Below are positions 7,668 to 16,364 of a stretch of 64,000 nt of DNA, one piece after another. The stretch's first letter is position 1. The number at the start of each line of letters is the position of its first letter. Source of the DNA: Arthrobacter sp. UM1 (lineage in GTDB: Bacteria > Actinomycetota > Actinomycetes > Actinomycetales > Micrococcaceae); NCBI RefSeq assembly GCF_020483305.1, contig NZ_JACWAB010000007.1:1-64000 (forward strand), read 5' to 3'. Position numbers and translations under genes: made by a program. Below the pieces are notes generated by a model. It worked only from the letters and a program-made list of their open reading frames with translations, was not told where the DNA came from and ran no database searches.

Positions 7668-9715
7668 CGCACCGCCTCGAGGCCTCCCGGGACGAGCACG
7701 GCGATCTCCTCGCCGATGTCCTTCATGACCACGCGGTCCACCGCGCCGTCCCGCAGGACCAGGATGACGTTCTCCCCGTGCGGCATGAACGCGAGCCGAT
7801 GCACGGAGAGGAAGTGGACCACCGGAACGAGGTACGCCTCGAGGTAGCGCCGCACCCACGCGCGGCCGCTCAGGCCGGACGCGCGCACGAGCTCGCCCGC
7901 GAAGGACGCACCGTCCGCGTCCACGTGCAGGAGGGACGCCATGGTGGCGAGCTGCTCGCCCTCGGCCAGCTGCGCCACCGGGGACTCCCGCCACAGGCCG
8001 GCGAGCATCTTCCGGTACGCGGAGCCCTTCTCCGTGGCGGCCTCGTAGAGCGGCGAGCGGTAGCCCACGGCCGCCGTCTCGCGGATGAGGCCCACGCGGG
8101 TGCGGCGCAGCTCGGCGTCGGAGGCGAAGAGCTCCGCGAGCCACGCGTTGATGGCCGGCGTGTCCTTCATGTAGGCCGCCGAAAGGCCGCGCATGAAGCC
8201 CATGTTGACCACGGAGAGGGCCGTCTTGGCGTACGGCCGCTCGGGCCGGCTCACGTTGAAGAAGGTGCGCAGGGACTGCTGCGCCCGGTAGAGGTCGCGG
8301 CTCTCGCCGAGGATGACGATCTCCCCGCGCGCCACCTCGCCCGCGAAGGACTGCCGCACCTTGTGCTCCACCTGCCACGGGTGCGCGGGCATAACGGCGT
8401 ACTGCTCCGGGTCCAGGCCGCGGGCGCGGAGAACCGCCTCGAAGGACGCGCGCTCCTCGCGGTCCCAGACCTCCTCCGCGAGCGCTTCCCACGTCAGGCC
8501 CGGCAGCGCGGAGAAGTGCGCGTTCTGCCGGGAGACCGCGAGCCAGACGAGCCGCACGTCCCGGCCGGACTCCGGCGCGAACTCGGCGAGGTCCGCCGCG
8601 CCCATGCCGTGCCGGCCGCTGTTGGCGATGAAGCAGGGGTGCCCCTCGGTCATCGCCGACTCGACGGCCTGGAACGCCTCCGCCGCGGGCAGGCGCCGGC
8701 CGAAGCCGTCCTCGCCGCGAGCGAGCCTGCGGGCGCTCGCGCCCTGGCGGTCCGTCTTGCCGGCCATCGCGGCGAGGGTCGCCTGGATCTCCTCGAGGTA
8801 GACGGGCAGCAGCTCGTCGGTGAGCGGCAGGCGGCTGCGCAGACCGAGCACGAGGTCCGCGGTCCGCGGCGCCTCCCCGGCGCCCGCGTCGCTCCCCGCC
8901 CTGTGCACGACGACGGACGCCGGGTCCACCGTCCAGTGGTCGAGGGCGTGGCGGGTCGCGGTGTAGGAGACGGCGCGGCCGTCGTCGAGCTCCAGGCTCC
9001 AGCGGAAGCCGGAGCCGGAGACCGGCGCGATGAGCCGCTCGTGCGCGAACTCCGCGAGCAGCTTGGCCGAGAGCCACCGCTCGGCGGCGTCCCAGTTCCC
9101 GGGGGTCAGGGCCGAGTCCGGGGTGAAGAAGCGGGTGCGCTCCAGGACGGAGAGGAGGGCGCGCTTCTGCTCGGGCTGGCCCTCCTCGTCGAGGAGGACC
9201 TCGCGGATGGGGCGGAATCCCACCCGCTCGTTGAGGGCGTGGACGGCCGTGTTCCTCACGTCCGGCTCCACGAGGATCCGCTCCGCGCCGTACTCCGCCA
9301 GGATGTGGCGGACGGCGGCGCACATGACGGCGGTCGAGTAGCCGGAGCGCGCCTCGCCGCGGGCGGGGCCCACGAAGAGGTGCATCCCGAGGTCGCCGCG
9401 CCGCAGCTCGGGCAGGCCCGCGAGGGGCGAGTGCGCCGGGTCGTAGACCTCGAGGAGGAAGGCGGGCTCGCCGTCCTCGAGGCCGAGCAGGGCGTCGTGC
9501 GCCTCGGCGTCGTCAATCTTCCGGTGCTCCGCGCGGACGTCCTCGACGCTCGCCGAGCCCATCCCCCAGAACCGGCCGCGCGGCTCGGTGAACCAGGCGT
9601 GGAGGAGGGGAGCGTCGGCGTCGGGATCGACGCGCCGGAACGCGAAGTCCGGGGCGGACGGAACGGCGGCAGCGGACGCGGGCGTCTCAGGCGAAGCGGA
9701 CAGGACGCTGCTCAT
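7286..9715 (-). CDS. Fused GNAT acyltransferase / IucA-IucC siderophore synthetase
   Basis: The protein has 809 residues. The first 190 or so form an acyltransferase domain (WFTEPRGRFWGMG... LGMHLFVGP...AVMCAAVRHILAEYGAERILVEPD), like those acylating N-hydroxycadaverine (DesC type). From about residue 200 to the end lies an NTP-dependent synthetase domain of the IucA/IucC family (DesD type; ANSGRHGMG, AHPWQVEHKV, HGENVILVLRDG). It would acylate and oligomerise N-hydroxy-diamines into a desferrioxamine-like hydroxamate in the cytosol. The ATG overlaps the previous stop (ATGA). Fusion of the two steps is known in Micrococcales. Confidence 0.9.
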   Translation of the reverse strand: MSSVLSASPETPASAAAVPSAPDFAFRRVDPDADAPLLHAWFTEPRGRFWGMGSASVEDVRAEHRKIDDAEAHDALLGLEDGEPAFLLEVYDPAHSPLAGLPELRRGDLGMHLFVGPARGEARSGYSTAVMCAAVRHILAEYGAERILVEPDVRNTAVHALNERVGFRPIREVLLDEEGQPEQKRALLSVLERTRFFTPDSALTPGNWDAAERWLSAKLLAEFAHERLIAPVSGSGFRWSLELDDGRAVSYTATRHALDHWTVDPASVVVHRAGSDAGAGEAPRTADLVLGLRSRLPLTDELLPVYLEEIQATLAAMAGKTDRQGASARRLARGEDGFGRRLPAAEAFQAVESAMTEGHPCFIANSGRHGMGAADLAEFAPESGRDVRLVWLAVSRQNAHFSALPGLTWEALAEEVWDREERASFEAVLRARGLDPEQYAVMPAHPWQVEHKVRQSFAGEVARGEIVILGESRDLYRAQQSLRTFFNVSRPERPYAKTALSVVNMGFMRGLSAAYMKDTPAINAWLAELFASDAELRRTRVGLIRETAAVGYRSPLYEAATEKGSAYRKMLAGLWRESPVAQLAEGEQLATMASLLHVDADGASFAGELVRASGLSGRAWVRRYLEAYLVPVVHFLSVHRLAFMPHGENVILVLRDGAVDRVVMKDIGEEIAVLVPGGLEAVRQGTTPDRGPAAPSMPEGVDRICADVPSGDAALSVFTDVFDCFLRFLAPILAGECLLSEDEFWAEAKAVLQEYARRHPDSEWLGLFEPEFELSCLNRLQLRNSRNMLDLEDQNGGLQKAGTLVNPVG

Positions 9716-11112
9716 CGGCCTCCTCCCGGCGCTCCGAAGGTCTGGAAGGCGATGCTGCGCGGCACCTCGTACGGCGCGGGGCAGCCGAGGAGCTCCATGA
9801 CCCGCCGCAGGATGACGGAGTTGCGGTAGGCGCCCATGCCGAGGTCCGGCGCGGTGAAGCCGTGGGTGTGCAGCTCGGCGTTCTGCACGAACACCTCGCC
9901 CGCGGGCTCGGAGACCGAGTACTCCCGGTCCACGTCGAACCTCCCGTCCGGCAGGCGGCGGATGCGGTCCTCGATCCCCGCGAGGACGTCCGCGGACCGC
10001 TCCCGGTACCCGGTGGCGAGCAGCACGGCGTCCGCCTGGAGCGAGCCGAGCTCGCCCGTCTCGGTGTGGCGGAAGCAGAGGGAGCCGTCCTCCCCGGAGC
10101 TCATGAGCTCGCACGAGGTGAAGAGGTCCACGCCGAGCGCGCCCTCCTCGAGCTCGCGGGGGCTGAGGCCGGCGGACTTCCGGTAGAGCTCGTCGTAGAC
10201 CTCGTTGACCAGGTCCCCGTTGATGCCCTTGTAGAGGCTGTGCTGGCCGCCCACGAGCGCGTCCCGCTGCGCCTGCGGCATCGCGTGGAAGTGGTCGATG
10301 TACTCGGGGCTCGTCATCTCGAGCGTCAGCTTCGTGTACTCGAGCGGGAAGAAGCGCGGCGAGCGGGTGATCCAGGTGAGCCGCGCGCCGTCGCCCCGGG
10401 CGCCCCACTCGCGGGAGGTGAGGAGGTCCAGGAAGGCCTCCGCGGCGGACTGCCCCGATCCCACGACGACGACGTTCCCCGCCCCGAGCAGACGGTCCCG
10501 CGAGGGGAGGTACGCGCTCGTGTGGACCGCGATCCCGGCCTCGACGAGCGGCTCGGCGCTGGCCGGGACCGAGGGCTCGGTGCCGACGCCGAGGCTGATG
10601 CGGCGCGCCCGCACGGTGTGCCGGGACCCGTCCTCGAGGCGGACGGTGGCGGAGTAGAGCTCGCCGTCGTGCCGGAGGTCCTCGACGGCGGCGCCGAAGC
10701 GGACGGAGTCCAGCTGGTCGATCACCCACCTGCAGTACGCGGCATATTCCTCGCGGAGGATGTAGAAGTCCTCGCGGATGTAGAAGGGGTACATCCGGCC
10801 CGTGTGGGCGAGGTAGTTGAGGAAGCTGAAGCGGCTCGTGGGGTCGGCGAGCGTGACGAGGTCCGCCATGAAGGGAACCTGCAGGTGCGTGCCGTGGATG
10901 AGCATGCCCGGGTGCCAGTCGAAGGAGGGGGCGCGGTCCAGGAAGAGGGCCGTCAGCTCGAGCGGCTCCGCGAGCGCGGCGAGGCCCAGGTTGAACGGGC
11001 CCACGCCGACGCCGAGCAGGTCGACGCTCTCGGGGAGGCCCGCCTGGGCCTGCTCTGCCGTCTGCTGTGCTGCGGCCTCTGCTGCCTGTGCTGCTCTGTT
11101 CGCGGCGGTCAT
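9712..11112 (-). CDS. Lysine/ornithine (diamine) N-monooxygenase
   Basis: The protein has 466 residues. LLGVGVGPFNLGLAAL is the FAD site, VVVVGSGQSAAEAFLDLL the NADPH site and LLATGYRER the family's ATG motif. These define the SidA/IucD/DesB flavoprotein family that N-hydroxylates an amine to start hydroxamate formation; with the decarboxylase upstream, cadaverine or putrescine is the likely substrate. It is co-translated with both neighbours through ATGA overlaps. The first 25 residues are an Ala/Gln-rich extension. Confidence 0.92.
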   Translation of the reverse strand: MTAANRAAQAAEAAAQQTAEQAQAGLPESVDLLGVGVGPFNLGLAALAEPLELTALFLDRAPSFDWHPGMLIHGTHLQVPFMADLVTLADPTSRFSFLNYLAHTGRMYPFYIREDFYILREEYAAYCRWVIDQLDSVRFGAAVEDLRHDGELYSATVRLEDGSRHTVRARRISLGVGTEPSVPASAEPLVEAGIAVHTSAYLPSRDRLLGAGNVVVVGSGQSAAEAFLDLLTSREWGARGDGARLTWITRSPRFFPLEYTKLTLEMTSPEYIDHFHAMPQAQRDALVGGQHSLYKGINGDLVNEVYDELYRKSAGLSPRELEEGALGVDLFTSCELMSSGEDGSLCFRHTETGELGSLQADAVLLATGYRERSADVLAGIEDRIRRLPDGRFDVDREYSVSEPAGEVFVQNAELHTHGFTAPDLGMGAYRNSVILRRVMELLGCPAPYEVPRSIAFQTFGAPGGGR

Positions 11113-13085
11113 CGCGCTCCTCCTGCCATCGCGGCGGCCGCCGCGCGCTCTGTCCGGTCCTGGTGGACCGGGGTGTGGTCTGGTGTGGTGTGGTCTGGTG
11201 TGGTCTGCTCCGCGTCGTCCTCGGCCCGCACCGCGCGGGCCGCCTCGTCCACGACGTCCAGCACGGCCTCGACGTCCTCCACGGTCATGGCCGGGTTGAG
11301 GAGCGTCAGCTTGAGGTGGGGAACGCCGCGCACGCGGGTGCTCGCCACGTTCGCCCTCCCCTCGGCGAGGACGCGGGCCCGAATGCGCTCGACGAGGCCG
11401 TCGTCGGGCTCCTCCCCCTCCGGCGCCCAGCGGAAGAGGAGCGTGGAGAGGCTCGCGGGAGCGGCCAGGCGGAGCTCGGGGCGGCGCGCCGCCGCCTCCC
11501 CCGCCTCGCGGCCGAGGCGCATGACGTCCTCGACGAGCCGGCCGAGGCCCGCGCGCCCGAGCGTCCGGACGGACATCCAGAGCTTGAGCGCGTCGAACCG
11601 GCGGGTGGTCTGGAGGGACTTGTGGACCTGGTTGGGGTCCTCCTCGTCCGGGAGCCGGCGCGGGTTGAGATACGCGGCGTGGTGGCGCACGTGCTCGAGC
11701 CCCGCGCGGTCCCGCACGAGCACCGCCGAGCAGGAGACCGGCTGGAACCACGTCTTGTGGAAGTCCACGGTCACCGAGTCCGCGAGCTCGATCCCGGCCA
11801 GGCGCGGCGCGAGCTCCTCCGAGAGGAGCAGCCCCCCGCCGTACGCGGCGTCCGCGTGGAGCCAGGCGCCGTGCTCGCGGGCGGCCTCGGCGATCTCGGG
11901 CAGCGGGTCGATCGCCCCGGCGTCCGTGGTGCCCGCGGTGGCGACGACGGCCATCGGGACCAGCCCCGCCCGGGCGTCCGCCTCGAGCCGGTCCCGGAGG
12001 GCGGCGGGGTCCATGCGGAAGTCGGCCGTCGTCGGGATCCCGATCACGGCGGCGCGGCCGAGGCCGAGCAGCTCCGCCGAGTTGGCCACGGAGAAGTGGG
12101 CCTCCTCGCTCGCGTAGATGCGCAGGCCGAGCAGCTGCTCCGGCAGCGGGCGCTCGAGGAGGGAGGGGTCCTGGGCCGCGCGGGCGGCGAGGGCGGCGCC
12201 GCGGGCCATGAGCAGGGCCTGGAGGTTGGACTGGGTGCCGCCGGAGGTGAAGACGCCGTCGGGGTCCGGGGCGGGGGCGGACCCGGCGCTCGGTGCGGGG
12301 GCGGGCCCGGCGGCCGGGGCGGGGGCTGAGGCGGTAGAGCCGGCCGCCTCGGCACTGCGGCCGTGCGGCCCGGCGGCCGCCTCGGGGCCCCAGCCGATGA
12401 GGCCGGCCACCCAGGCGATCATCCGCCGCTCGATCATCGTGGCGCCCGCCGACTGATCCCACGTGTCCATCGACGAGTTCACACCCGAAAGCGCCGCCTC
12501 CGCCGCGAGCGAGGGCAGCAGGACCGGGCAGTTGAGGTGCATGGCGTAGCGGGGGTGGTGGAACCAGACGGCGTCGTCGAGGTAGAGGCCCTGCAGCTCG
12601 TCGAGGACGCCGGCGAGGCCGTGCTCGTCCGGGCCGAGGGGCGCGCCGAGGTCGACCTCGCCCACTCGTCGCTCCAGCTCCGCCGGCGTGGCGCCTGTGG
12701 AGGGACGGTCCGCGGCCGCCGCGGCCTCGGCGACCCGGGCCGCCGTCGTGCTGACCCAGGCCGGGTAGCCGTCCGCCGTGTGCTCCGCCAGCAGGCTGGA
12801 GTGGAGCGGGTTCTGGCGGCGCTCGTCCGCGGCGCTCGCCTGCGGGACCATCCCGAGGCCTCGCTCAGGGCCGCACCCCGGACCGTGCTGACCGTCCGTT
12901 CGAATGCCCGCTCCCATGCCTTCGCCCGTGCCCGCTCCGGTGCCTTCGGCCATGCCCGCTCCCGTGCCTGCTCCTTGGCCGGCTTGGCCGTGTCGGGGCG
13001 CCGCATGGTCCCGCATCCGCGTCCGGCTCTGCCCCGGCCCCTCGCGGCTGGCCCCGATCCCGGCGGGCTGGCTCTCAAACTGCAC
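11109..13085 (-). CDS. PLP-dependent lysine/diamino-acid decarboxylase of the siderophore operon
   Basis: The protein has 658 residues, about 150 longer than family members I know. The PLP lysine lies in DFHKTWFQPV; HADAAYGGG and FTSGGTQSN are group II decarboxylase motifs (DesA type). It supplies the diamine for hydroxylation. The extra length is low complexity: a Gly/Ala/Met-rich N-terminus of about 75 residues, an Ala/Pro repeat (APAPAAGPAPAP) and a C-terminal TTPDHTTPDHT repeat. The GTG at 13085 has AGGGAAGGA six nt upstream, which supports the long N-terminus despite internal ATG candidates. First gene of the operon, 37 bp from the iron box. Confidence 0.88.
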   Translation of the reverse strand: MQFESQPAGIGASREGPGQSRTRMRDHAAPRHGQAGQGAGTGAGMAEGTGAGTGEGMGAGIRTDGQHGPGCGPERGLGMVPQASAADERRQNPLHSSLLAEHTADGYPAWVSTTAARVAEAAAAADRPSTGATPAELERRVGEVDLGAPLGPDEHGLAGVLDELQGLYLDDAVWFHHPRYAMHLNCPVLLPSLAAEAALSGVNSSMDTWDQSAGATMIERRMIAWVAGLIGWGPEAAAGPHGRSAEAAGSTASAPAPAAGPAPAPSAGSAPAPDPDGVFTSGGTQSNLQALLMARGAALAARAAQDPSLLERPLPEQLLGLRIYASEEAHFSVANSAELLGLGRAAVIGIPTTADFRMDPAALRDRLEADARAGLVPMAVVATAGTTDAGAIDPLPEIAEAAREHGAWLHADAAYGGGLLLSEELAPRLAGIELADSVTVDFHKTWFQPVSCSAVLVRDRAGLEHVRHHAAYLNPRRLPDEEDPNQVHKSLQTTRRFDALKLWMSVRTLGRAGLGRLVEDVMRLGREAGEAAARRPELRLAAPASLSTLLFRWAPEGEEPDDGLVERIRARVLAEGRANVASTRVRGVPHLKLTLLNPAMTVEDVEAVLDVVDEAARAVRAEDDAEQTTPDHTTPDHTPVHQDRTERAAAAAMAGGAR

Positions 13086-13121
13086 AGGCGTCCTTCCCTC
13101 TTGGTGCTGGTTTAAGCAACC

Positions 13122-13140
13122 CTAAATAAGGCTCGCCTAA
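13122..13140 (-). promoter_or_regulatory. DtxR/IdeR-type iron box
   Basis: On the minus strand the 19 bases TTAGGCGAGCCTTATTTAG match the DtxR/IdeR consensus at about 14 positions, including the TTAGG...AGCCT core. The site lies 37 bp before the first siderophore gene. An iron-loaded repressor would shut the operon when iron is plentiful. Confidence 0.75.
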
Positions 13141-13274
13141 TACGTCAAAGCCGCGTTGCGTAATCTGCGTCACGCTTCCGAGCCGGCTCGTGGACACCGT
13201 CCGGGGCCCTGGCAGGGGCACCCCCGCTTGGCAGCCCGCCCGGAGGTCCCTCGGCGCCCCTCGCCCCTCGGCAG

Positions 13275-13342
13275 CCTCCTCGTCTGTTGCGAGTTGGAGG
13301 AAAGCGGGCCCCCATTCCTCCAACTCGCAACAGACGAGGAGG
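13275..13342. repeat. 28-bp perfect inverted repeat (unrelated to the GTGGCGCG family)
   Basis: Arms 13275-13302 and 13315-13342 are perfectly complementary over 28 bp with a 12-nt loop. The arm begins CCTCCTCGTCTGTTGCGAG. It lies in a 720-bp gene-free stretch between the siderophore promoter and the PhoU-like gene. No T-tract follows. Its purpose is unknown. Confidence 0.9.
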
Positions 13343-13358
13343 GGGGTGACGAAGGGAG

Positions 13359-13372
13359 CCCCCCCCCCCCCC
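13359..13372. repeat. Poly-C tract of 14
   Basis: Fourteen consecutive C residues lie 16 bp after the 28-bp inverted repeat, inside the gene-free stretch 13143-13808. Such tracts slip during replication and their length may vary between cells or sequence runs. Confidence 0.85.
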
Positions 13373-13537
13373 TCCCCGCTCCACCCTCGGTGAACACTTG
13401 CGCGGTCGGGGGCAGGTGGTCGTACAGTGGAACGCGTGCCGGGCCGCGGCAGCCCCGGGCTCCAACATTCAGCCGCTTCGAGCGGCCTTCCGCCGAGAGG
13501 CGCTCCCGGTCCGGCACACCTCACTTCTCTCCCCCCT

Positions 13538-13607
13538 CCCTGGGTTTGTGGCGCGTTTCGTGCGAAATCAGGCCCTGAATCGCACGAAACGCGCCACAAA
13601 TCCAGGG
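13538..13607. repeat. Dispersed palindrome, copy A
   Basis: The arms carry TTTGTGGCGCGTTTCGTGC and its complement and pair over about 30 bp with a few mismatches, the outer part being CCCTGG/CCAGGG. The same core returns at 19571-19626 and 29090-29147, and a relative at 50615-50672. This copy lies about 200 bp before the PhoU-like gene. Confidence 0.9.
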
Positions 13608-13808
13608 AAGCCCTGCAGGAGAGCCGCGGGAGAGCCGCAGCAGCCCCCGCAAGCCCCAGAGGCGACCCGGGGGGGGAGAGGGGGACCCCGAGCACAGACC
13701 CGGGCGCAACCCCGCCGCCCCCCCTGGACCGGTCTCAATCGTCCGAAACACCGCGTTTGGATATGCTTCACATGTGAGACACCGGTCAGTCATGGAGGAC
13801 TCCTGCGC

Positions 13809-14441
13809 ATGAAGTGGCGGTTCCGCGTTCCCCGCGAGTCGGTCGGGATCGACCTGCTCGCGGACATGTCGCGCGAGCTGGCCTCCTCGGTGCAGACCCT
13901 CGCCGAGATGCTGGGCTCCGAGGCGGACGAGTATCCCCGCCTCGTCGAGCAGATGCACGCCACGGAGGGCCGCAGCAACGAGCTCTTCTTCCGGCTCCTC
14001 ACCACGATGCGCTCCTCCATCATCAATCGCCTCCCGCGCGAGGACCTGTACCGGATGGGCGAGCACATCAACACCGCCATCGAGTGCCTCGACACGGCCT
14101 CGGACATCCTCCTCACCCTGAACCTGCACCGCCAGTCCCCCCGCGCGGCCGAGCTGCTCGAGATCATCCAGCGCATGGCGGACAACAGCATCAAGATGTT
14201 CACGGGCTTCGAGAACATGGACGACCTCGAGGACATCTGGGTGGACAGCCTCCGCCTCGGCAAGCGCGCCGAGCACACGCGCCTCACGTGGCTCAAGGAG
14301 GTCCTCGAGGCGGGCAGCGGCCCCGGCTCCGGCCTCAACGCCGCCAAGCACACGCTCATGGCCGAGCGCCTCATGCTCGTCGTCGGCCATCTGCGGGAGC
14401 TGGCCATGGACGTGGGCGAGATCGTCGTCCGAGAGTCCTAG
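13809..14441 (+). CDS. PhoU-like DUF47 family protein (phosphate transport accessory)
   Basis: The protein has 210 residues, all-helical, with the DUF47 pattern: SVQTLAEMLGS at the start, then MHATEGRSNELFFRLLTTMRSSIINRLPREDLYRMGEHINTAIECLD. DUF47 proteins resemble PhoU and are encoded beside low-affinity PiT phosphate carriers, as here (3 bp before the permease gene). It probably tunes the permease in the cytosol. GGAGGA sits 9 nt before the ATG. A 10-bp palindrome, TCACATGTGA, at 13768-13777 lies in its upstream region. Confidence 0.88.
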   Translation: MKWRFRVPRESVGIDLLADMSRELASSVQTLAEMLGSEADEYPRLVEQMHATEGRSNELFFRLLTTMRSSIINRLPREDLYRMGEHINTAIECLDTASDILLTLNLHRQSPRAAELLEIIQRMADNSIKMFTGFENMDDLEDIWVDSLRLGKRAEHTRLTWLKEVLEAGSGPGSGLNAAKHTLMAERLMLVVGHLRELAMDVGEIVVRES

Positions 14442-14444
14442 CCC

Positions 14445-15452
14445 GTGGACCTGCTCTTCACCGTCCTCGCCGTGGGAGCGGCCTGCCTGTTCGCCGTCGT
14501 CAACGGCATGACGGACTCGCCGCACACGTTCGGGCCGCCGGTGCGCACGGGCGCGCTGACGCCGCGGATCGCCGTAGCGCTGTCCGCCCTCCTGACCGGC
14601 CTCGGGGCACTCGTCTCCACGGGGATCGCGCTGCAGGTCATGGGCAGCCTGACCATTCCGAGCGGCCGCCCCGGGCACCTCATCCTCTTCGCGGGCGCCC
14701 TGAGCGCGGCGGCGTGGGGGCTCGTGGCGCACGCGGCGCGGATGCCCACGTCCTCGACGAGCGCGCTCATCAGCGCTCTCCTCGGCGCCTCGCTCGCCGC
14801 CGGACAGACGGGCCACGCGACTGTCCGCGCCACGGACCACTTCCTCCTCCTCAGCGTGGTGCTCCCGCTCGCGGTCAGCCCGCTCGTGGCCTACGGAGCC
14901 GCCTACGCCGCTGCCAACGGCCTCACGCTCGTCCGCCGCCGGACCTCCGCGCACACGGTCCGCCGGCAGTCGCGCCGCATCCAGGCCGTCACGTCCGCGC
15001 TCTACGCCACGGCGCACGGCGTGCAGGACGGCCAGCGCACCGTCTTCCTCATCACGGCGGCCCTCGCGGGGGCGGGGATGACGACGACGGGCGGCACGAT
15101 GACCGCCGTCGTCGTGTCCGCGGCCGCCCTCATCGGGGCGGGCGCGCTGTTCGGCTCGTGGAGGATCGCCCGGACGCTCTCGCACAGGATGACGCGGCTG
15201 GACCCGCACTCGGCGGCGATCGGCACGGGCACGGCCGCGGTGCTGCTCCTCGGGGGCCTCGCGATGCACTGGCCGCTCTCCTCGGCGTACCTCTCCACGG
15301 CCTGCCTCGCCGGCGCCTCCGAGGCGAGCCCCTTCAAGCCGACCCGCTGGCGCGCGGTCCTCCAGATCCTGCTCTTCTGGCTCGTCACCCCGCTCGGGGC
15401 GGGATTCCTCGGGGCGTTCGTCTACCTCGCGTTCACGGCGCTGGCGGCGTAG
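14445..15452 (+). CDS. PiT-family inorganic phosphate permease, divergent
   Basis: The protein has 335 residues with about ten hydrophobic helices. It keeps the two-fold PiT layout: VVNGMTDSPHT in the N-half, AHGVQDGQRTV in the C-half, and MPTSSTSALI in between. The signature positions differ from typical PiT (GxND reads GMTD; PTSSTH reads PTSSTS), so ion or substrate preference could be altered. It would be a cation-coupled phosphate symporter in the inner membrane. The GTG start lies 3 bp after the PhoU-like stop. Confidence 0.85.
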   Translation: MDLLFTVLAVGAACLFAVVNGMTDSPHTFGPPVRTGALTPRIAVALSALLTGLGALVSTGIALQVMGSLTIPSGRPGHLILFAGALSAAAWGLVAHAARMPTSSTSALISALLGASLAAGQTGHATVRATDHFLLLSVVLPLAVSPLVAYGAAYAAANGLTLVRRRTSAHTVRRQSRRIQAVTSALYATAHGVQDGQRTVFLITAALAGAGMTTTGGTMTAVVVSAAALIGAGALFGSWRIARTLSHRMTRLDPHSAAIGTGTAAVLLLGGLAMHWPLSSAYLSTACLAGASEASPFKPTRWRAVLQILLFWLVTPLGAGFLGAFVYLAFTALAA

Positions 15453-15527
15453 GCCGGGCCACCTGGGCCGGGTTGCGTCGCCCGAACCGGCTCGCCCGAG
15501 CCGCCAGGCTCGCGCCGGGCCCGCGGC

Positions 15528-16085
15528 TCACGTCCACCATCCCTGGTTGTGCCGCTGGTCCCAGGGATCCCCGTGCTTCTCCCGGGACTTGGCCGCGCGC
15601 TCCTGTTGGATCTCGTCGACGGTCTCGCGGGTCATGTCCCCGAAGTCTTTGGTCTTGCGCTCGAACTCCGCCTCCGAGCCGGACGGCTTCCACGGGGCCA
15701 TGATGAGCAGGTTCGGGAGGGATCCCAGGAATCCGGCGAGGAGGCCCCACCCCAGGAATCCGGGCGTTCCCGCCATGAGGGGCGCGAGCACACCGCCCAC
15801 CAGGGTCATGCCCGCCACCTCGGCGACGGCCACGCGCGCGCCGTGCGGCACCGTCTTCTGCTGCTGCTTCTGCTCCGACCGGTTCATGAGGGCAGTGAGG
15901 AACGTGCCGAGAACACCGACCACGAGGCCGAACAGGACCGTCTCCCCGAGGCCGATCCGGTCCAGCTCGCCGACCAGGAAGGAGTTCACCAGCAACATCG
16001 CGCCGAACGCGGGGATCGCGTTGAGGACTCCAATGACGGAGGATCCGATCATCGCGTGTTTCACGGAAGCAGGCTCATAGCCCAT
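15528..16085 (-). CDS. Hypothetical membrane protein
   Basis: About 185 residues. Four hydrophobic segments (near IGSSVIGVLNAIPAFGAMLL, ETVLFGLVVGVLGTFL, VAEVAGMTLVGGVLAPL and FLGWGLLAGFLGSL) are followed by a charged tail ending DQRHNQGWWT. I do not recognise the family. The ATG at 16085 is used because GGAGAG lies about 12 nt before it; a GTG at 16097 is the other possibility but almost touches that ribosome site. It converges on the permease gene with a 75-bp gap. Confidence 0.6.
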   Translation of the reverse strand: MGYEPASVKHAMIGSSVIGVLNAIPAFGAMLLVNSFLVGELDRIGLGETVLFGLVVGVLGTFLTALMNRSEQKQQQKTVPHGARVAVAEVAGMTLVGGVLAPLMAGTPGFLGWGLLAGFLGSLPNLLIMAPWKPSGSEAEFERKTKDFGDMTRETVDEIQQERAAKSREKHGDPWDQRHNQGWWT

Positions 16086-16364
16086 CGCAGCAGCCACTCT
16101 CCGGAGACCGACGCGGGTCCGGCTTGGATCCGCTCGTCTCCTCTCGGTTCGGCACGGCCCACCTTAGTTCAGACCCCTCACCGTCAATCAAGGCCTCCCT
16201 CCGCCGTCGCCCGGGGCTCAATCCCCCTCCCCTTGCACTCCCCCGCGAACGCGGATACCTTCAAGCAACAGTCCCGTGACGAGATGCCGTTTCCCGCCTC
16301 GCAGCCCACACCTGCGAGCCGTTCGGACGGCCTCCGCCACACCGTTCCCGACCCTGAGGCGCCC

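Noticed and set aside
7286-10729. A single 1147-residue ORF covering the siderophore synthetase and part of the monooxygenase region
   Set aside because: The first 338 residues are antisense-frame shadow of the monooxygenase gene. The true start is the ATG at 9715 that overlaps the monooxygenase stop.
13398-14441. A 347-residue start for the PhoU-like gene
   Set aside because: The extra N-terminus runs through palindrome copy A and lacks family similarity. GGAGGA before 13809 fixes the start.
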